From positions 6,828,252 through 6,892,251 of the forward strand of contig NC_067207.1 in NCBI RefSeq assembly GCF_026262505.1: a stretch of 64,000 bases of DNA, written 5' to 3'. The stretch is from Trichomonas vaginalis G3 (lineage: Eukaryota > Parabasalia > Trichomonadida > Trichomonadidae). A program made the position numbers and the translations under genes. The notes under the pieces are model-generated. The model had not been told where the DNA came from and made no database searches. It worked only from the letters and a program-made list of their open reading frames with translations. Below are positions 1 to 10,769 of this stretch, in pieces. Each line of letters opens with the position of its first letter. Within the stretch, counting starts at the first letter, position 1.

Positions 1-1540
1 GAGGTGTTTTTCCACTATAATCTTTAAGGTTGAGATCTGCCATATTTGTAATGAGATATTCAACTATAATTGAATGTTCCTTTGAAGCAGCAAGATGAAG
101 ACTTGTTTTTCCATTATTATCTTGTGCATTTATGTCTGCTCCTTTAGAAATAAGAAGCTCCATAACACTGTGCATTGAATTACTTGCTGCGATGTAATGT
201 AAAGGAGAATATCCATTATTGTCTTTTTGGTTAATATCGACTCCATGATTTATAAGAAAATTGGATATTTCAGCCTGGTAATGTTCAAGTGCAATGTGTA
301 AAAAATTTTTACCTTCACCATTTTTCTCATCGAAATTAGATCCATGTGCAATGAGAATTTTAGCAATCTCTTTATAATTTGACATAATTGCATAATAAAG
401 CGCCGATTTTCCATTTTTGTCTTTAAGATTTACATCTGCATTATGAGAAACTAAAAATTTTGCAATTTTATCATAGTTTTTTCTTGATGCAATATGAAGT
501 GCAGTCCTTCCATTCATATCTTTTGCATTAACATCTGCTCCATGTGAGATAAGAATTTTTATTGTTTTCATAGAACCGCATTCTGTCGCAATGTGAAGAG
601 CCATTTTTCCATCTATGTTAGTGGCGTTAATATCATTGCATTTTGAGATAAGATGTTCAACCAGTGGAGGAAGATTAAATGCAGGAGAAGCAACCAAGCA
701 GCTATTGATATCCTTTGTTTGATCTAAATAAACTAAAAATGCTTGTATGTTATTGTGTAAAATACAGTGGTCTAAATTTATTATCAAGTTATATTCGTTC
801 ATTAAGAATGTGATAAAATCAATGTTGTGTGAAATAATGGCATATTCCATGCATTTTTCTTTTGGTCTTATTTTTTTCAAACATTCACTTATTATTTCAG
901 GATTTCCGCCTAAAAATGAGAAACGAAGACATGTTTGTGTGATTAGAGAGTTGTATTTTGATCTTAGGAACTTAAAACAAGAAGCTGCACCATGGTAACT
1001 GCATAATTCAAGTAATGAATACTCTCTTCCATCATTTGATGGATATAATGTAAGTCTAATACTGATATTTGGATGGAAACTTGATTTTTCTGATAAATCA
1101 ATGAATATCTTTAAGTCATCGTTCATTATTGCACGAAACATTGGATCAGCATCATGCATATTAGGAGAAAGACGTTTTCTTTCAAAGTGTTTAATCCAAT
1201 TTTCAGTTTCTGAGTTAAAGACAAATCCATACTCCTTGTAGAAAAAGAAATCAAATTCTGTTGAAATATCATATATTTCACACTTCGAATCATCATAAAT
1301 CTTTTTGATAAGCGACCAATATGAGTTTAAATATCGATTATTATATATCGATATACAATTCGAAATTTTGCTAATAATAGCAGCTGGTGGGACTTTGTAT
1401 CGCTCTATCAAAGTGTATTTAATGTGATTGAATATTCTATTTATTTCTTCGCCATCTGTGGTTTTAACTCTGTACAATTCGCAATATGCATCATGAAAGT
1501 CTCTGCACATGTCGATAGCATCATCATATGGAGATCCCAT
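1..1540 (-). CDS. Ankyrin-repeat protein with DUF3447-type N-terminal region, 3' end beyond the window
   Basis: The frame is open from the ATG at 1540 to the window edge, so at least 513 residues are present and the C-terminus is missing. Residues 1-300 form a helical domain with the trichomonad DUF3447 signature (YSLLELC near residue 190, CMEYAIISHNIDF near residue 250). From about residue 305 six full ankyrin repeats follow (pattern NGxTALHxAA...LISHGADVNAKD), and a seventh begins at the edge. Such proteins form very large families in trichomonads; ankyrin repeats bind proteins, and the partner is unknown. An Inr (TCATTT, 1546-1551, minus strand) places A+1 nine bases before the ATG and supports this start. 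A paralogue lies at 54628-56042 on the other strand; that one is frameshifted, this one is intact as far as seen. Confidence 0.9.
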   Translation of the reverse strand, partial: MGSPYDDAIDMCRDFHDAYCELYRVKTTDGEEINRIFNHIKYTLIERYKVPPAAIISKISNCISIYNNRYLNSYWSLIKKIYDDSKCEIYDISTEFDFFFYKEYGFVFNSETENWIKHFERKRLSPNMHDADPMFRAIMNDDLKIFIDLSEKSSFHPNISIRLTLYPSNDGREYSLLELCSYHGAASCFKFLRSKYNSLITQTCLRFSFLGGNPEIISECLKKIRPKEKCMEYAIISHNIDFITFLMNEYNLIINLDHCILHNNIQAFLVYLDQTKDINSCLVASPAFNLPPLVEHLISKCNDINATNIDGKMALHIATECGSMKTIKILISHGADVNAKDMNGRTALHIASRKNYDKIAKFLVSHNADVNLKDKNGKSALYYAIMSNYKEIAKILIAHGSNFDEKNGEGKNFLHIALEHYQAEISNFLINHGVDINQKDNNGYSPLHYIAASNSMHSVMELLISKGADINAQDNNGKTSLHLAASKEHSIIVEYLITNMADLNLKDYSGKTP

Positions 1541-1723
1541 ATTGAAAATGATGGAAAAAATTGAATTAACTATCAATTATATAATTCATATTATAGATTA
1601 ATTTCAAAAATGGTGTTAAGTTTCATATTTTGTCCGAAGTGATGGAAATTTTCGGGTCAATTTTAAAATTTTCCGAAAATTTAACCTGTCCTGATGTCTT
1701 TGTAGTATTATTTGCTGTCACTA

Positions 1724-2977
1724 TGTAATAAACAGAAATTCATCAAAAGTGATAACTCTCAATTTTTTGACATTTGTAAATTCTAAATTGAATGAGAAAA
1801 ATGAAATAATACTAAGCACAATACAATATTCTAGATTTAATTATAATTAGGAAAAGTTAGTTTTGAGAGTACTTTTCATAGGCATATAGAATGAAATCTT
1901 CTGAAAAATAATATCACATAAACTCATATTATTTTCTAATATCTAACTATTTTATATAAAAATCAAATTCAATGATCTTAAAAGCGAAGGATAAACCTCA
2001 AAATTTACGAATATAATGAGTGGGAATATAATGTTTATCTATCATAAAACCATATGAAATATCAATTTTTGCTTTACGCCTAATTTTTGACGACAATTAG
2101 CAAAAAATGTTAAATGTTAACACTCAGTCCATTTGAATATGAAAAATAAAATTGACTTTGATTAAATGTTTTTATTTATCATGCAATTCTTCTTGCGACC
2201 AAAGATTTGAATAAAAGTTCAAAAAATAAGATAGCTTAAAAAATAATATACGGTAGTGTTTACTAATAGATGAATAGTATATAAATTCTATTAAAATGGA
2301 TTTGATCCAAAAAAATATATAAAATTTGATCATAAATCAAATCGTTTTAAATTACTTCTTCATTTAAATTATAACAATTATTTTTGATTTTATATTTTTT
2401 TGGATCAAATCCATTTTAATAGAATTTATATACTATTCATCTATTAGTAAACACTACCGTATATTATTTTTTAAGCTATCTTATTTTTTTGAACTTTTAT
2501 TCAAATCTTTGGTCGCAAGAAGAATTGCATGATAAATAAAAACATTTAATCAAAGTCAATTTTATTTTTCATATTCAAATGGACTGAGTGTTAACATTTA
2601 ACATTTTTTGCTAATTGTCGTCAAAAATTAGGCGTAAAGCAAAAATTGATATTTCATATGGTTTTATGATAGATAAACATTATATTCCCACTCATTATAT
2701 TCGTAAATTTTGAGGTTTATCCTTCGCTTTTAAGATCATTGAATTTGATTTTTATATAAAATAGTTAGATATTAGAAAATAATATGAGTTTATGTGATAT
2801 TATTTTTCAGAAGATTTTGTGTTCTTCTTCAAAATTTTATTTTTTATTAAAAAGAATCTGTACAAAATATACATTTACTTTAATTAATATTTAAAAACGT
2901 GCTCTATCAAAAGTTCCAAAAATTCAATATTTTAGCTTTTCTGAGGTGTCACTTTTGATGAATTTCTGTTTACAACA
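1724..2977. mobile_element. Foldback DNA element, 1254 bp, with 6-bp target duplications
   Basis: The ends are inverted (TGTAATAAACAGAAATTC at left, the complement of TGTTGTAAACAGAAATTC at right) and are flanked by direct TCACTA at 1718-1723 and 2978-2983. Arms of about 430 bp (1895-2325 and 2388-2817) are nearly exact reverse complements around a loop of about 60 bp, so most of the element can fold into one long hairpin. The outermost 130-170 bp of the two arms differ, so the two ends are mosaics. No coding frame is present, so it is non-autonomous. A single arm plus loop occurs again at 62088-62757. The superfamily is not determined. Confidence 0.8.
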
Positions 2978-3202
2978 TCACTATATTCAAAAATCAATAA
3001 TCTATTTTAAAACCAGAATATTCTATAATTAGTTGAAAGGATATTACACTTATAGCAAATCAAATGAGTATAATGTGTGTACTTATTGAAGCTAAATATT
3101 ATCATTTCCTTTCAAATTTTTTTGTTTAGATGATAAATAAGTATTTCAAAATAAGTCATCTTATTTGAAAATTAAGATCAAAATACACATTTTATTCTAA
3201 AT

Positions 3203-3689
<487 letters not shown>

Positions 3690-4106
3690 ATGGCTCGTAC
3701 AAAGCAGACAGCTAGAAAGTCCACAGGTGGCAAGACACCACGTAAGTCCCTCGGTGCTAAGGCCGCCCGTAAGTCAACACCAACAATTGACTCACAGGGC
3801 GCCAAGAAGCAGCATCGTTTCCGCCCAGGTACAGTCGCCCTCCGTGAAATCCGTAAGTACCAGAAGTCAACAGATCTCCTTATCCGTAAGCTTCCATTCC
3901 AGCGTCTCGTCAGAGAAATCGCTTCTGGCTTCCGTGGCGATCTTCGTTTCCAGTCCTCCGCTATTGCTGCCCTTCAGGAAGCTTCTGAAGCTTACCTTGT
4001 TGGCCTCTTCGAAGATACAAACCTTTGCGCTATCCATGCTAACAGAGTCACAATCATGGAGCGTGATGTTCAGCTTGCTCAGCGTATCCGTGGAGAGCGT
4101 AACTAA
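3690..4106 (+). CDS. Histone H3
   Basis: This is a 138-residue H3 with a canonical tail ([20 protein letters not shown]4, K9, S10, K14 all present; ARKST around K27) and core ([32 protein letters not shown]). Compared with typical H3 it is two residues longer in the region after K27 ([11 protein letters not shown]). An in-frame ATG exists 33 bases upstream (3657), but the Inr at 3678-3683 has A+1 at 3680, so that ATG would lie outside the mRNA; the Inr fixes the start at 3690 with a 10-base leader. It is divergent from H4. The stop is TAA followed by AT-rich sequence. Confidence 0.98.
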   Translation: MARTKQTARKSTGGKTPRKSLGAKAARKSTPTIDSQGAKKQHRFRPGTVALREIRKYQKSTDLLIRKLPFQRLVREIASGFRGDLRFQSSAIAALQEASEAYLVGLFEDTNLCAIHANRVTIMERDVQLAQRIRGERN

Positions 4107-4439
4107 ATATAAATTCTGTTTATTATTAATGTTAATTTTTTGATTTTTTGGAAATTAGTACTCTTTACTTTAAAATATAAGAGATTTGATGTAATTGAGA
4201 TGATGTTCCAACAAGAAGTTATATATGTATCTATGCGAATATTGTGGATATACTTCACAATAATAGAGAGTCTGGACCCAAATAAAATCAAATATCTCAA
4301 TATTGACAAGTTATTTATTCGTAATTGAATGAGTAATATTAACAAGTAGATCAGTTCATGGATATATGATTAGCTCGATTATTTTTAGCTAAAGGACGAT
4401 TATTGTAAATAAAATGACGTTTATTGACTTTACAACAAG
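4107..4439. other. Intergenic, nothing recognised
   Basis: AT-rich spacer between H3 and the coiled-coil gene. Short open frames on both strands have no plausible coding character and no Inr at a useful distance. Confidence 0.5.
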
Positions 4440-5774
4440 ATGTGGTGGAAGAAATACATTGGAAATCCACATGGAGTTGGAGAGTTGAAAAGATCTCAAC
4501 TTGAGAACCTTTTGATTGCCTCGTGTGAGCAATATGAGAAAATGCAAAAGCAACAGCACGCTCTAGAAAGCGAAATTAAAGATTTAAGTGTTGAATCAAT
4601 CAGAAAGGCAAAAGTTGAGAGTTCTGCTCGCATCTTACAGAATATGAAAGGAAGCGAAATATGTCCTTCAAATTACGCTGCATCACATCATAGAGCATCA
4701 CAATTAGAAGCGCAATTATTCCAGTTAAAAAACGACTTAGCAATGCTTAATGATACTATATCATATGATGATGAAGTATTACGGCAAATGGTAACGGCAT
4801 ATCAAATTGAGCAACCTGTACCAAAGCAATCGCTTAAAATAGGTCCATTTAACAATTCAGACTTGCGTAAAATTATGTCCTTTCTTACAGATTTGCAAAA
4901 TAGAACAGACGATCCTGAAGATTTAGATGAAATTACGTTATGTATTAACTTATTAAACGGAGATTCCCGCTCAATTGGAAAATTTATGTCTAATATTAGA
5001 GAAAATTTTGAAAATACTCGCGAACATTTTGAAAATGAGATTGATTCGATAACAACACAATGCCAAACTTATATAAAGAAGACTGCCAAGCTACGTGAGT
5101 CTATGGAAGCTCTTTCCAAGCTATCAGAACAGATCATGCCTCAGATGCCATCAGTCAGACGAGATTTAATTGCTAGAGTTGAATCTCTTGGTGACACCCA
5201 CACACCATACTTAGAAGCCGAAAAGAATGTGAAGCAATTACGTGAAAAGAAGGAGAGTCTTAAGGATGAATGCACCGAATATGCATCAGGAATGATTTTG
5301 CAGCCACTTGAAAACGGAGATCAGCGGAAAATGTTAGATGAATCAGTCCAAATCAAAGAAGATATGTTGTACAAAGAGATGCAAATCAATGAGCAAAGAC
5401 AAAGAACTCAAATGTTGGAATCTCTCGTGGCAAGTGCTCAAGAAGCCTTGAAACAGAGTAATAATGATATAGAAGACATAAAAGAGCAGTGTAGGAAGGT
5501 TGTTTTGGCTACTGATGAGAAGAAAGGCAGAATCCAAGAACTCGACAATTTGAGTATGAAACTCAGAGACGTCGAAATAATTCAAACTTTGGCGACAAAA
5601 ACAACTGTTGATCAAATTTCAGATTATTTGAAGGAGATGAGAGAAAAAGTCGATGAAACAAAGAAGAGAAAGACGGCAGTCAAGATGAGAGTAACAACAA
5701 TGAAAGACCAAAGCAAGAGATTCTCGAAGCAAATAAGAGAAATGAAAGATTTATTACAAGTTTCTCAATGTTAA
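4440..5774 (+). CDS. Coiled-coil protein, 444 aa, unknown function
   Basis: The protein opens with MWWKKYIGNPHGVGEL and is then almost entirely helical. Heptad-rich segments cover about residues 25-65, 85-125, 185-235 and 265-440, and there is no signal peptide or membrane segment. I do not recognise a family. The length and shape would fit a cytoskeletal or intraflagellar-transport type scaffold, which trichomonads have in number, but no diagnostic motif is visible. No good Inr is seen just upstream. An out-of-frame ATG at 4414 starts a short frame that overlaps the gene start. Confidence 0.8.
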   Translation: MWWKKYIGNPHGVGELKRSQLENLLIASCEQYEKMQKQQHALESEIKDLSVESIRKAKVESSARILQNMKGSEICPSNYAASHHRASQLEAQLFQLKNDLAMLNDTISYDDEVLRQMVTAYQIEQPVPKQSLKIGPFNNSDLRKIMSFLTDLQNRTDDPEDLDEITLCINLLNGDSRSIGKFMSNIRENFENTREHFENEIDSITTQCQTYIKKTAKLRESMEALSKLSEQIMPQMPSVRRDLIARVESLGDTHTPYLEAEKNVKQLREKKESLKDECTEYASGMILQPLENGDQRKMLDESVQIKEDMLYKEMQINEQRQRTQMLESLVASAQEALKQSNNDIEDIKEQCRKVVLATDEKKGRIQELDNLSMKLRDVEIIQTLATKTTVDQISDYLKEMREKVDETKKRKTAVKMRVTTMKDQSKRFSKQIREMKDLLQVSQC

Positions 5775-5949
5775 ATAAAATTTTGTTTTTTATTCCTTTT
5801 AGTTAATCACTTGTTAGTGTTTTGATATGTTTTTGGGACATAATAAAAAAATTGAATATGATATTTTGAATGACTTTACCAATTTCACATTTGGATCCTT
5901 TATCAAAACATGATAAAAAACGTAAGGATGTTATATTGTTCATTTATAT

Positions 5950-8070
5950 ATGACGTCTTTCTGGGATCTTGAACCTGAAGCCGGATCTTCACTTGAGAGT
6001 CTGACTGAAGCAAGTGATCCTGACTGGAAGGCAATCCTTGAGGACCCAGAATTGTTCACAACTTACCGATTAAAAGAACAATATTTAATAACATTTTTAA
6101 CAAAGCCTTCAAACTTTGATACACTATTAAAATTCGTATTTGGTAACGATGCAAAGCAATCAAAACTCGTTCTAAGCCTATTTTTAGGTCAAAAAAGTGA
6201 ATTATTACAACAACTTTTCAGTTCTAACGAAAATATCACAAAATTATTGAATCTATTCGATGCTTCAAACGATAAGCATCTCGGATTTGTATCTCGCTTA
6301 ATTACAACAATTATAGAACAAAATCAAGAAATTTTTTATCAGAATTTCGATATGTTAACTCATTTTCCAAAACTTGTTGCATTACTCCACAAGATTTCTA
6401 TATATGATACAGTAGATAAAATCATTTTCTCTCAAGAAACTAAAAAACAATGGTTAATTTGGTCAATGTTCCGCATTTTCGTTCCGAAATTAACAGTCCC
6501 TAAATTGTTTGAAGAAAATTCCAAGACAATTCTTTCTTTAATTGAGAAAATCAAAACAATTAAATTTACAATGTCTCATAGAATAAATATGATGAAAATT
6601 GTATCCAAATTCATAAACCAGAACTTAGATAACAAGGAAATTACTGATATTCTTCATCCAATTTTGCCGAAATTGTTATATGCAACAGAAAATATTCAAC
6701 TTATCAAACTTATTCTTGATTTATCTGTAACACAACCTCCGTCAACTCATACAGCATCGTTTGCAATCGAATTTATGCAGAAATCGCCGAAATTTACTCA
6801 GACATCTGCTTCAGCTCTTCGATATTTGGCCAAATACCCGTCAAAACAGACATTGGTTAATTTCCAAGCCATTTTTGACTCATTTTTGGCAGATAAAAAC
6901 AATACTTTTCATCATGAAGCATTTTTCGAGCTTATAAAGAGTGGAATGAAGATTCAAGACTTCAGGAAGGTAATAATTGAGAAATTGCCACCTGTTATCT
7001 TGTATTTGGCTCAAAAAGAGAAATGGAGAAAGAATCTTCCATTTGTTACTTTCCTTTTAGAAATTGCACTCGCCATTGATGAATTCATCACTAACAATGA
7101 TAAATGGACAGCATTTAGGAAAAATGAGCTCTCTCTTTATAAGACAAAAGATGATATTGATATTTCTTATCTTTTATCTGACGCAAAAATCGATTTTACA
7201 AAAGAATCTGCTATAGAACTTTCAATGGATAGGTCCATGGCCACAGAATCTCATGAAACAAGTCAAAAAGAAGAAAATCTCAAAAAATCTGAAGAAAATA
7301 AGACCGAATTGCAGCCAAATATGGAATTTCCGGCATTTGAAGAATCAAAACCTGAAGAAAATCAACAATCTGCTCCTGAATTCCCAGAATTTGAAGAAAA
7401 TCCTTCTAAGAGCGCTACTGGCGTTAAAAACGACGAAAATGTAGGATTTGGAGATCAGAAAGTTGAATTCCCTGCATTTGAAGAGTTTAAACCAGAAGAA
7501 AACCAAAATTCTGCTCCAGAATTTCCTGCATTTGAAGAAAATGCACCAAAACCTGCTAAATCAGATGCTAAACCAGCAGATAATATTGGATTTGGTACAG
7601 GAAGCGTTGAATTCCCTACTTTTGAAGAAAATACGAAATCTGATCAAAATTCAGGAGAAACAAAAATAGAATTTCCTTCTTTCGATGAGGCCAAGCCACA
7701 AACTCAAAATGAAGAAATTCCAACAGAATTTCCAACATTTGGCGAAGTTAGTGAAAATGGAGATTCTCAACCCCAACAATTACAATTCCCTTCATTTGAT
7801 GAGCCACAAAAAGCTGAAATTTCTCAACAAGAACCAAAATTAAATTCCGAAAATACTCAATTTCCTTCTTTCGAAGAAGCTGAACAAGCTCCGAAAACGC
7901 CCTTCCCAAGTACCGAAGAAAAATCCGAGGAATTTAAGAAATTTATTGAGATGCTTAACGATGAATGCTGGCAACAGCATATTCCTGATATTTCAAAGTT
8001 GTTTGATACAGCGGATAACCTTTCTGATCCAAATGAATCATTTAAGTTTATCATCAAAGCTGGTTGGTAA
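5950..8070 (+). CDS. SAPS-like regulatory subunit of PP6/Sit4 phosphatase with FPxF repeats
   Basis: 706 residues. The N-terminal 430 or so are all-helical and match the plan of the SAPS/PP6R family: an FW motif near the start, LL-rich HEAT-like helices, and the early segment reading LKEQYLITFLTKP that corresponds to the family's KLxxFL region. SAPS proteins bind the PP6/Sit4 catalytic subunit and set its targets. Residues about 455-650 are disordered and acidic and contain nine copies of the motif [E/Q]FPxF[E/D/G]E at 14-30 residue intervals, which I read as short docking motifs. A final helical patch (residues 660-706) follows. An Inr (TCATTT, A+1 at 5942) gives an 8-base leader. The family call is by pattern and could be wrong. 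Confidence 0.6.
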   Translation: MTSFWDLEPEAGSSLESLTEASDPDWKAILEDPELFTTYRLKEQYLITFLTKPSNFDTLLKFVFGNDAKQSKLVLSLFLGQKSELLQQLFSSNENITKLLNLFDASNDKHLGFVSRLITTIIEQNQEIFYQNFDMLTHFPKLVALLHKISIYDTVDKIIFSQETKKQWLIWSMFRIFVPKLTVPKLFEENSKTILSLIEKIKTIKFTMSHRINMMKIVSKFINQNLDNKEITDILHPILPKLLYATENIQLIKLILDLSVTQPPSTHTASFAIEFMQKSPKFTQTSASALRYLAKYPSKQTLVNFQAIFDSFLADKNNTFHHEAFFELIKSGMKIQDFRKVIIEKLPPVILYLAQKEKWRKNLPFVTFLLEIALAIDEFITNNDKWTAFRKNELSLYKTKDDIDISYLLSDAKIDFTKESAIELSMDRSMATESHETSQKEENLKKSEENKTELQPNMEFPAFEESKPEENQQSAPEFPEFEENPSKSATGVKNDENVGFGDQKVEFPAFEEFKPEENQNSAPEFPAFEENAPKPAKSDAKPADNIGFGTGSVEFPTFEENTKSDQNSGETKIEFPSFDEAKPQTQNEEIPTEFPTFGEVSENGDSQPQQLQFPSFDEPQKAEISQQEPKLNSENTQFPSFEEAEQAPKTPFPSTEEKSEEFKKFIEMLNDECWQQHIPDISKLFDTADNLSDPNESFKFIIKAGW

Positions 8071-8222
8071 AATAAATATTATCTATATTTTTATTTTAAC
8101 TGATAATGTATTTCTAAGTATGATGAATTGTAATTTCAAGATATAAGTCTTTAATTTGTTAACATAAAATGATTGGTTATATAACAAAACAGAGGTCAAA
8201 AATTAATAATTTTTTTTTTGTC

Positions 8223-8669
8223 TTAATTATGTGCATATTTTTCGGTCCACTCTTTTGCTATCTGTTTTGCTTTTTCTGTATCCATAAGCCATTGATTTGC
8301 AACTTCAAGATCTAATGGATCGCTTGGATTTGGATCGCCAAGGAGAGATTGAATGGAGAGAAGAATTGTAATAAGTGTTTGTGCTGGTGACCAATTCTTC
8401 TTAAGCACATCCAAGCAAATTCTACCTAATTTATCAATATTTGGATGATATACTTTTGTAAGAAAACGACATTTTGGTGGATCAAATGGATATTTGTCTG
8501 GCAAAAAGATTTCGAGTTTGAAAACACCATGTTCATAAGGACTTCCTGGAGGACCGCGAACCCAAGCGTCAAGATATCTATTATTTCCGTCTTTGGTGGT
8601 TGCGTATATATCTGGATTCTTATTTAATTCAAGAAGCTTGATTTCTCTCATAATTCGTTGTTGTTCCAT
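8223..8669 (-). CDS. Ubiquitin-conjugating enzyme E2, Ubc13/UBE2N-like
   Basis: A 148-residue E2 fold that matches UBE2N throughout: PPGSPYEHGVF, the HPN motif at 75-77 (YHPNIDKLGRICLDVL), catalytic Cys85, and the block WSPAQTLITILLSIQSLLGDPNP. Ubc13 works with a Uev partner to build K63-linked ubiquitin chains in DNA-damage tolerance and signalling; whether this one does so is inferred from similarity. The stop is close to the end of the SAPS-like gene, so the two converge with 152 bp between. No clear Inr is seen directly upstream, but a perfect E2F consensus lies 53 bp before the ATG. Confidence 0.93.
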   Translation of the reverse strand: MEQQRIMREIKLLELNKNPDIYATTKDGNNRYLDAWVRGPPGSPYEHGVFKLEIFLPDKYPFDPPKCRFLTKVYHPNIDKLGRICLDVLKKNWSPAQTLITILLSIQSLLGDPNPSDPLDLEVANQWLMDTEKAKQIAKEWTEKYAHN

Positions 8670-8721
8670 CTATGTTTTTTTAATTCTAAAGTTGAACGTT
8701 TATTTAGTCACTTTTTCTTTT

Positions 8722-8733
8722 TCCCGCCAAAAT
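8722..8733. promoter_or_regulatory. E2F/DP consensus site upstream of the Ubc13-like gene
   Basis: TTTCCCGCCAAA fits the E2F consensus TTTSSCGCSAAA at all twelve positions. It stands out in AT-rich DNA and lies in the space between the divergent Ubc13-like and ARM-like genes. A DP-family gene sits at 46968. The function is inferred. Confidence 0.5.
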
Positions 8734-8938
8734 TAAATTTCGTTATTTGAGAATATTTTAGATTCTGCGATAAATGTATTTGAATATTAGCAAGTTATTT
8801 TGAACTGAAAAATATTGTAATGTTAAAAAATGACAACAATCATTATCAAAATATCATAATTAGTAATACTAACTGAATTACTCCAACTCTAAAAGCAAAT
8901 TAGCTAAAAATAATACTTGCAAAAATAAAAAAGTGACA

Positions 8939-10384
8939 ATGGATGAAGAATACAAAGATGAGAGTATTTCATTACCGAATAAAACTATAGTAAACTTTGA
9001 TGAAGGAAATTACTCAGAAGATGATATAAACGAAATAAATGCCTTTATTTCAGCACTAGAACAGCTAATAAATGGAAAAACAGATCAAAATCAAGTTTCT
9101 GAATTACTGTTACAGTTTTGTCACACAATGAATAGAAATCATATTGAATTTGAACGTATATTTTCTGATCTGAACGGAATTAACACATTTCTTTACTTAT
9201 TTCAAAATTATGATTTTCTATGTACTGATTTATTGCCTATAGCATTGATACTATTAATTAAATTCTCTTCGAATGATCAATCTCAAAATGGTATTGCAAA
9301 AGAACTCATAAATACTGATATATTTAATTTTTTGATTGAGCAATTGAATCAAAATGATCAAAATGAATATATATTAGATTTGTTGCTAATTCTTGTTCCA
9401 ATACATGAATATCCAGAATACTTTATAGACCTTTTTCCGATTGAAAGATTATATTTTGTAAATTTAGATCCTACTATTGTTGTTAATGAATTGAAAGGGT
9501 CGATATTGCCATTTATGACCTTTTCACATATATATTTCACCAAATTTAATATAAAACCAACAGAACAATCTTTAATATCATTTGCAGCAGTATTAAATAC
9601 AATTGGAGCTAATTATGACATAACAGAATACTTCACGGACAAAATTACAGACTTTTTATCAATTTTACTCTCAATTTTGAATAATTTTCCAAATTTACTC
9701 ATGATTTTAAATGATACTTCTGAGTTATCACCATTTTATGAACAAATACTCGATTTATTGGATAATAAGTCTGAAGAAATTACATTAATAGCCATGAAAA
9801 TTTTGAATTTGGTTTATTCATATGACAAAACAAATAACGTCTCAAACAGAGAGTTTTCCATGAATGTTTACTGTTATATTAATCTTGAATCAATTTATTC
9901 CAGAATTTCTCCGACGAATATTGATTTATCTATATTAGCAATACAAATTCTTAAGCACTGTATCATATTGAATCCATCAATGCTCCAAGATATTTCTGAT
10001 GACTTTTTGGTTTCAATTCAAACAATTTTTTTGGAAGCTTCTTATGAAATCAAGCGTCCTTTGATACTTCTTATTAATAGAATGATAATGCTTACCGATA
10101 GGCTCTGGAATTTGATCAGTGACGATTTTATTGTTGCAATGATTGATATCATTGATAACTCATCTTCTAATGTTATTACGGCACTTAACATTATCACAGT
10201 TCTTATCATTAAGTATATGCAGCATGGAAAACGAAGAGAAATTGTAATAAAATTAATCGAGTTTGAGTTAGAGCAAGCTATTGATTCCCTACTGGAAACA
10301 AATCCTGATGTGAGAACAGAAAGTATCGCTGAACACCTGAGTTCTCTTTTAAATCCAGAGGAAGAAGAATTCGAGGATGAATAG
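8939..10384 (+). CDS. ARM/HEAT-like helical repeat protein, 481 aa
   Basis: The first ATG is at 8939; a GTG two codons earlier is not used. The protein is acidic, rich in L, I, N and D, and built of about ten helix pairs with recurrent LL/II spacing typical of armadillo-like repeats (for example LQFCHTMN, LDLLLILVP, LAIQILKHC). It has an acidic tail (NPEEEEFEDE). It belongs to a type found at least three times in this window (also 14057-15164 and 50833-52212): similar length, acidic start, same repeat rhythm. Trichomonads have large families of such proteins; no function can be assigned. Confidence 0.85.
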   Translation: MDEEYKDESISLPNKTIVNFDEGNYSEDDINEINAFISALEQLINGKTDQNQVSELLLQFCHTMNRNHIEFERIFSDLNGINTFLYLFQNYDFLCTDLLPIALILLIKFSSNDQSQNGIAKELINTDIFNFLIEQLNQNDQNEYILDLLLILVPIHEYPEYFIDLFPIERLYFVNLDPTIVVNELKGSILPFMTFSHIYFTKFNIKPTEQSLISFAAVLNTIGANYDITEYFTDKITDFLSILLSILNNFPNLLMILNDTSELSPFYEQILDLLDNKSEEITLIAMKILNLVYSYDKTNNVSNREFSMNVYCYINLESIYSRISPTNIDLSILAIQILKHCIILNPSMLQDISDDFLVSIQTIFLEASYEIKRPLILLINRMIMLTDRLWNLISDDFIVAMIDIIDNSSSNVITALNIITVLIIKYMQHGKRREIVIKLIEFELEQAIDSLLETNPDVRTESIAEHLSSLLNPEEEEFEDE

Positions 10385-10769
10385 TCAAGACTGAAGCTAC
10401 TGTATAGCTTAGATTTTTATGATATTGACTTTGATTAGTATTTTATATGAATAAATTTGTTTGATTAAATCATATTTTTTATATTCATCTTATTTAAACT
10501 TGAAATACCTTTGTTTAAGTGTAATTATACAATACAAAATGAAATAACATCCAGTATCATTTGACTTTTAGAAATTGCAAATCTATATTTTGTAATGAGA
10601 GAAATTCATGATTTGAAAGAAACTAATTCTGAGTCATTGATTAGTAGCTTCGCCAAAAATTCAAGCGCAGGCAATAAAATCAAACTATAAAAATAAAAAA
10701 TATAATATCTAAATTACGAGGATTTCTGTATTGAGCCAGAACATTTTACTTTTCTAAAAATATATATAT
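10385..10769. other. Intergenic, nothing recognised
   Basis: AT-rich spacer between the convergent ARM-like and eS31 genes. No frame or repeat was noticed. Confidence 0.5.

Noticed and set aside
747-998. 83-codon plus-strand frame
   Set aside because: It is the antisense shadow of the ankyrin gene on the minus strand, whose frame is fully open and family-matched.
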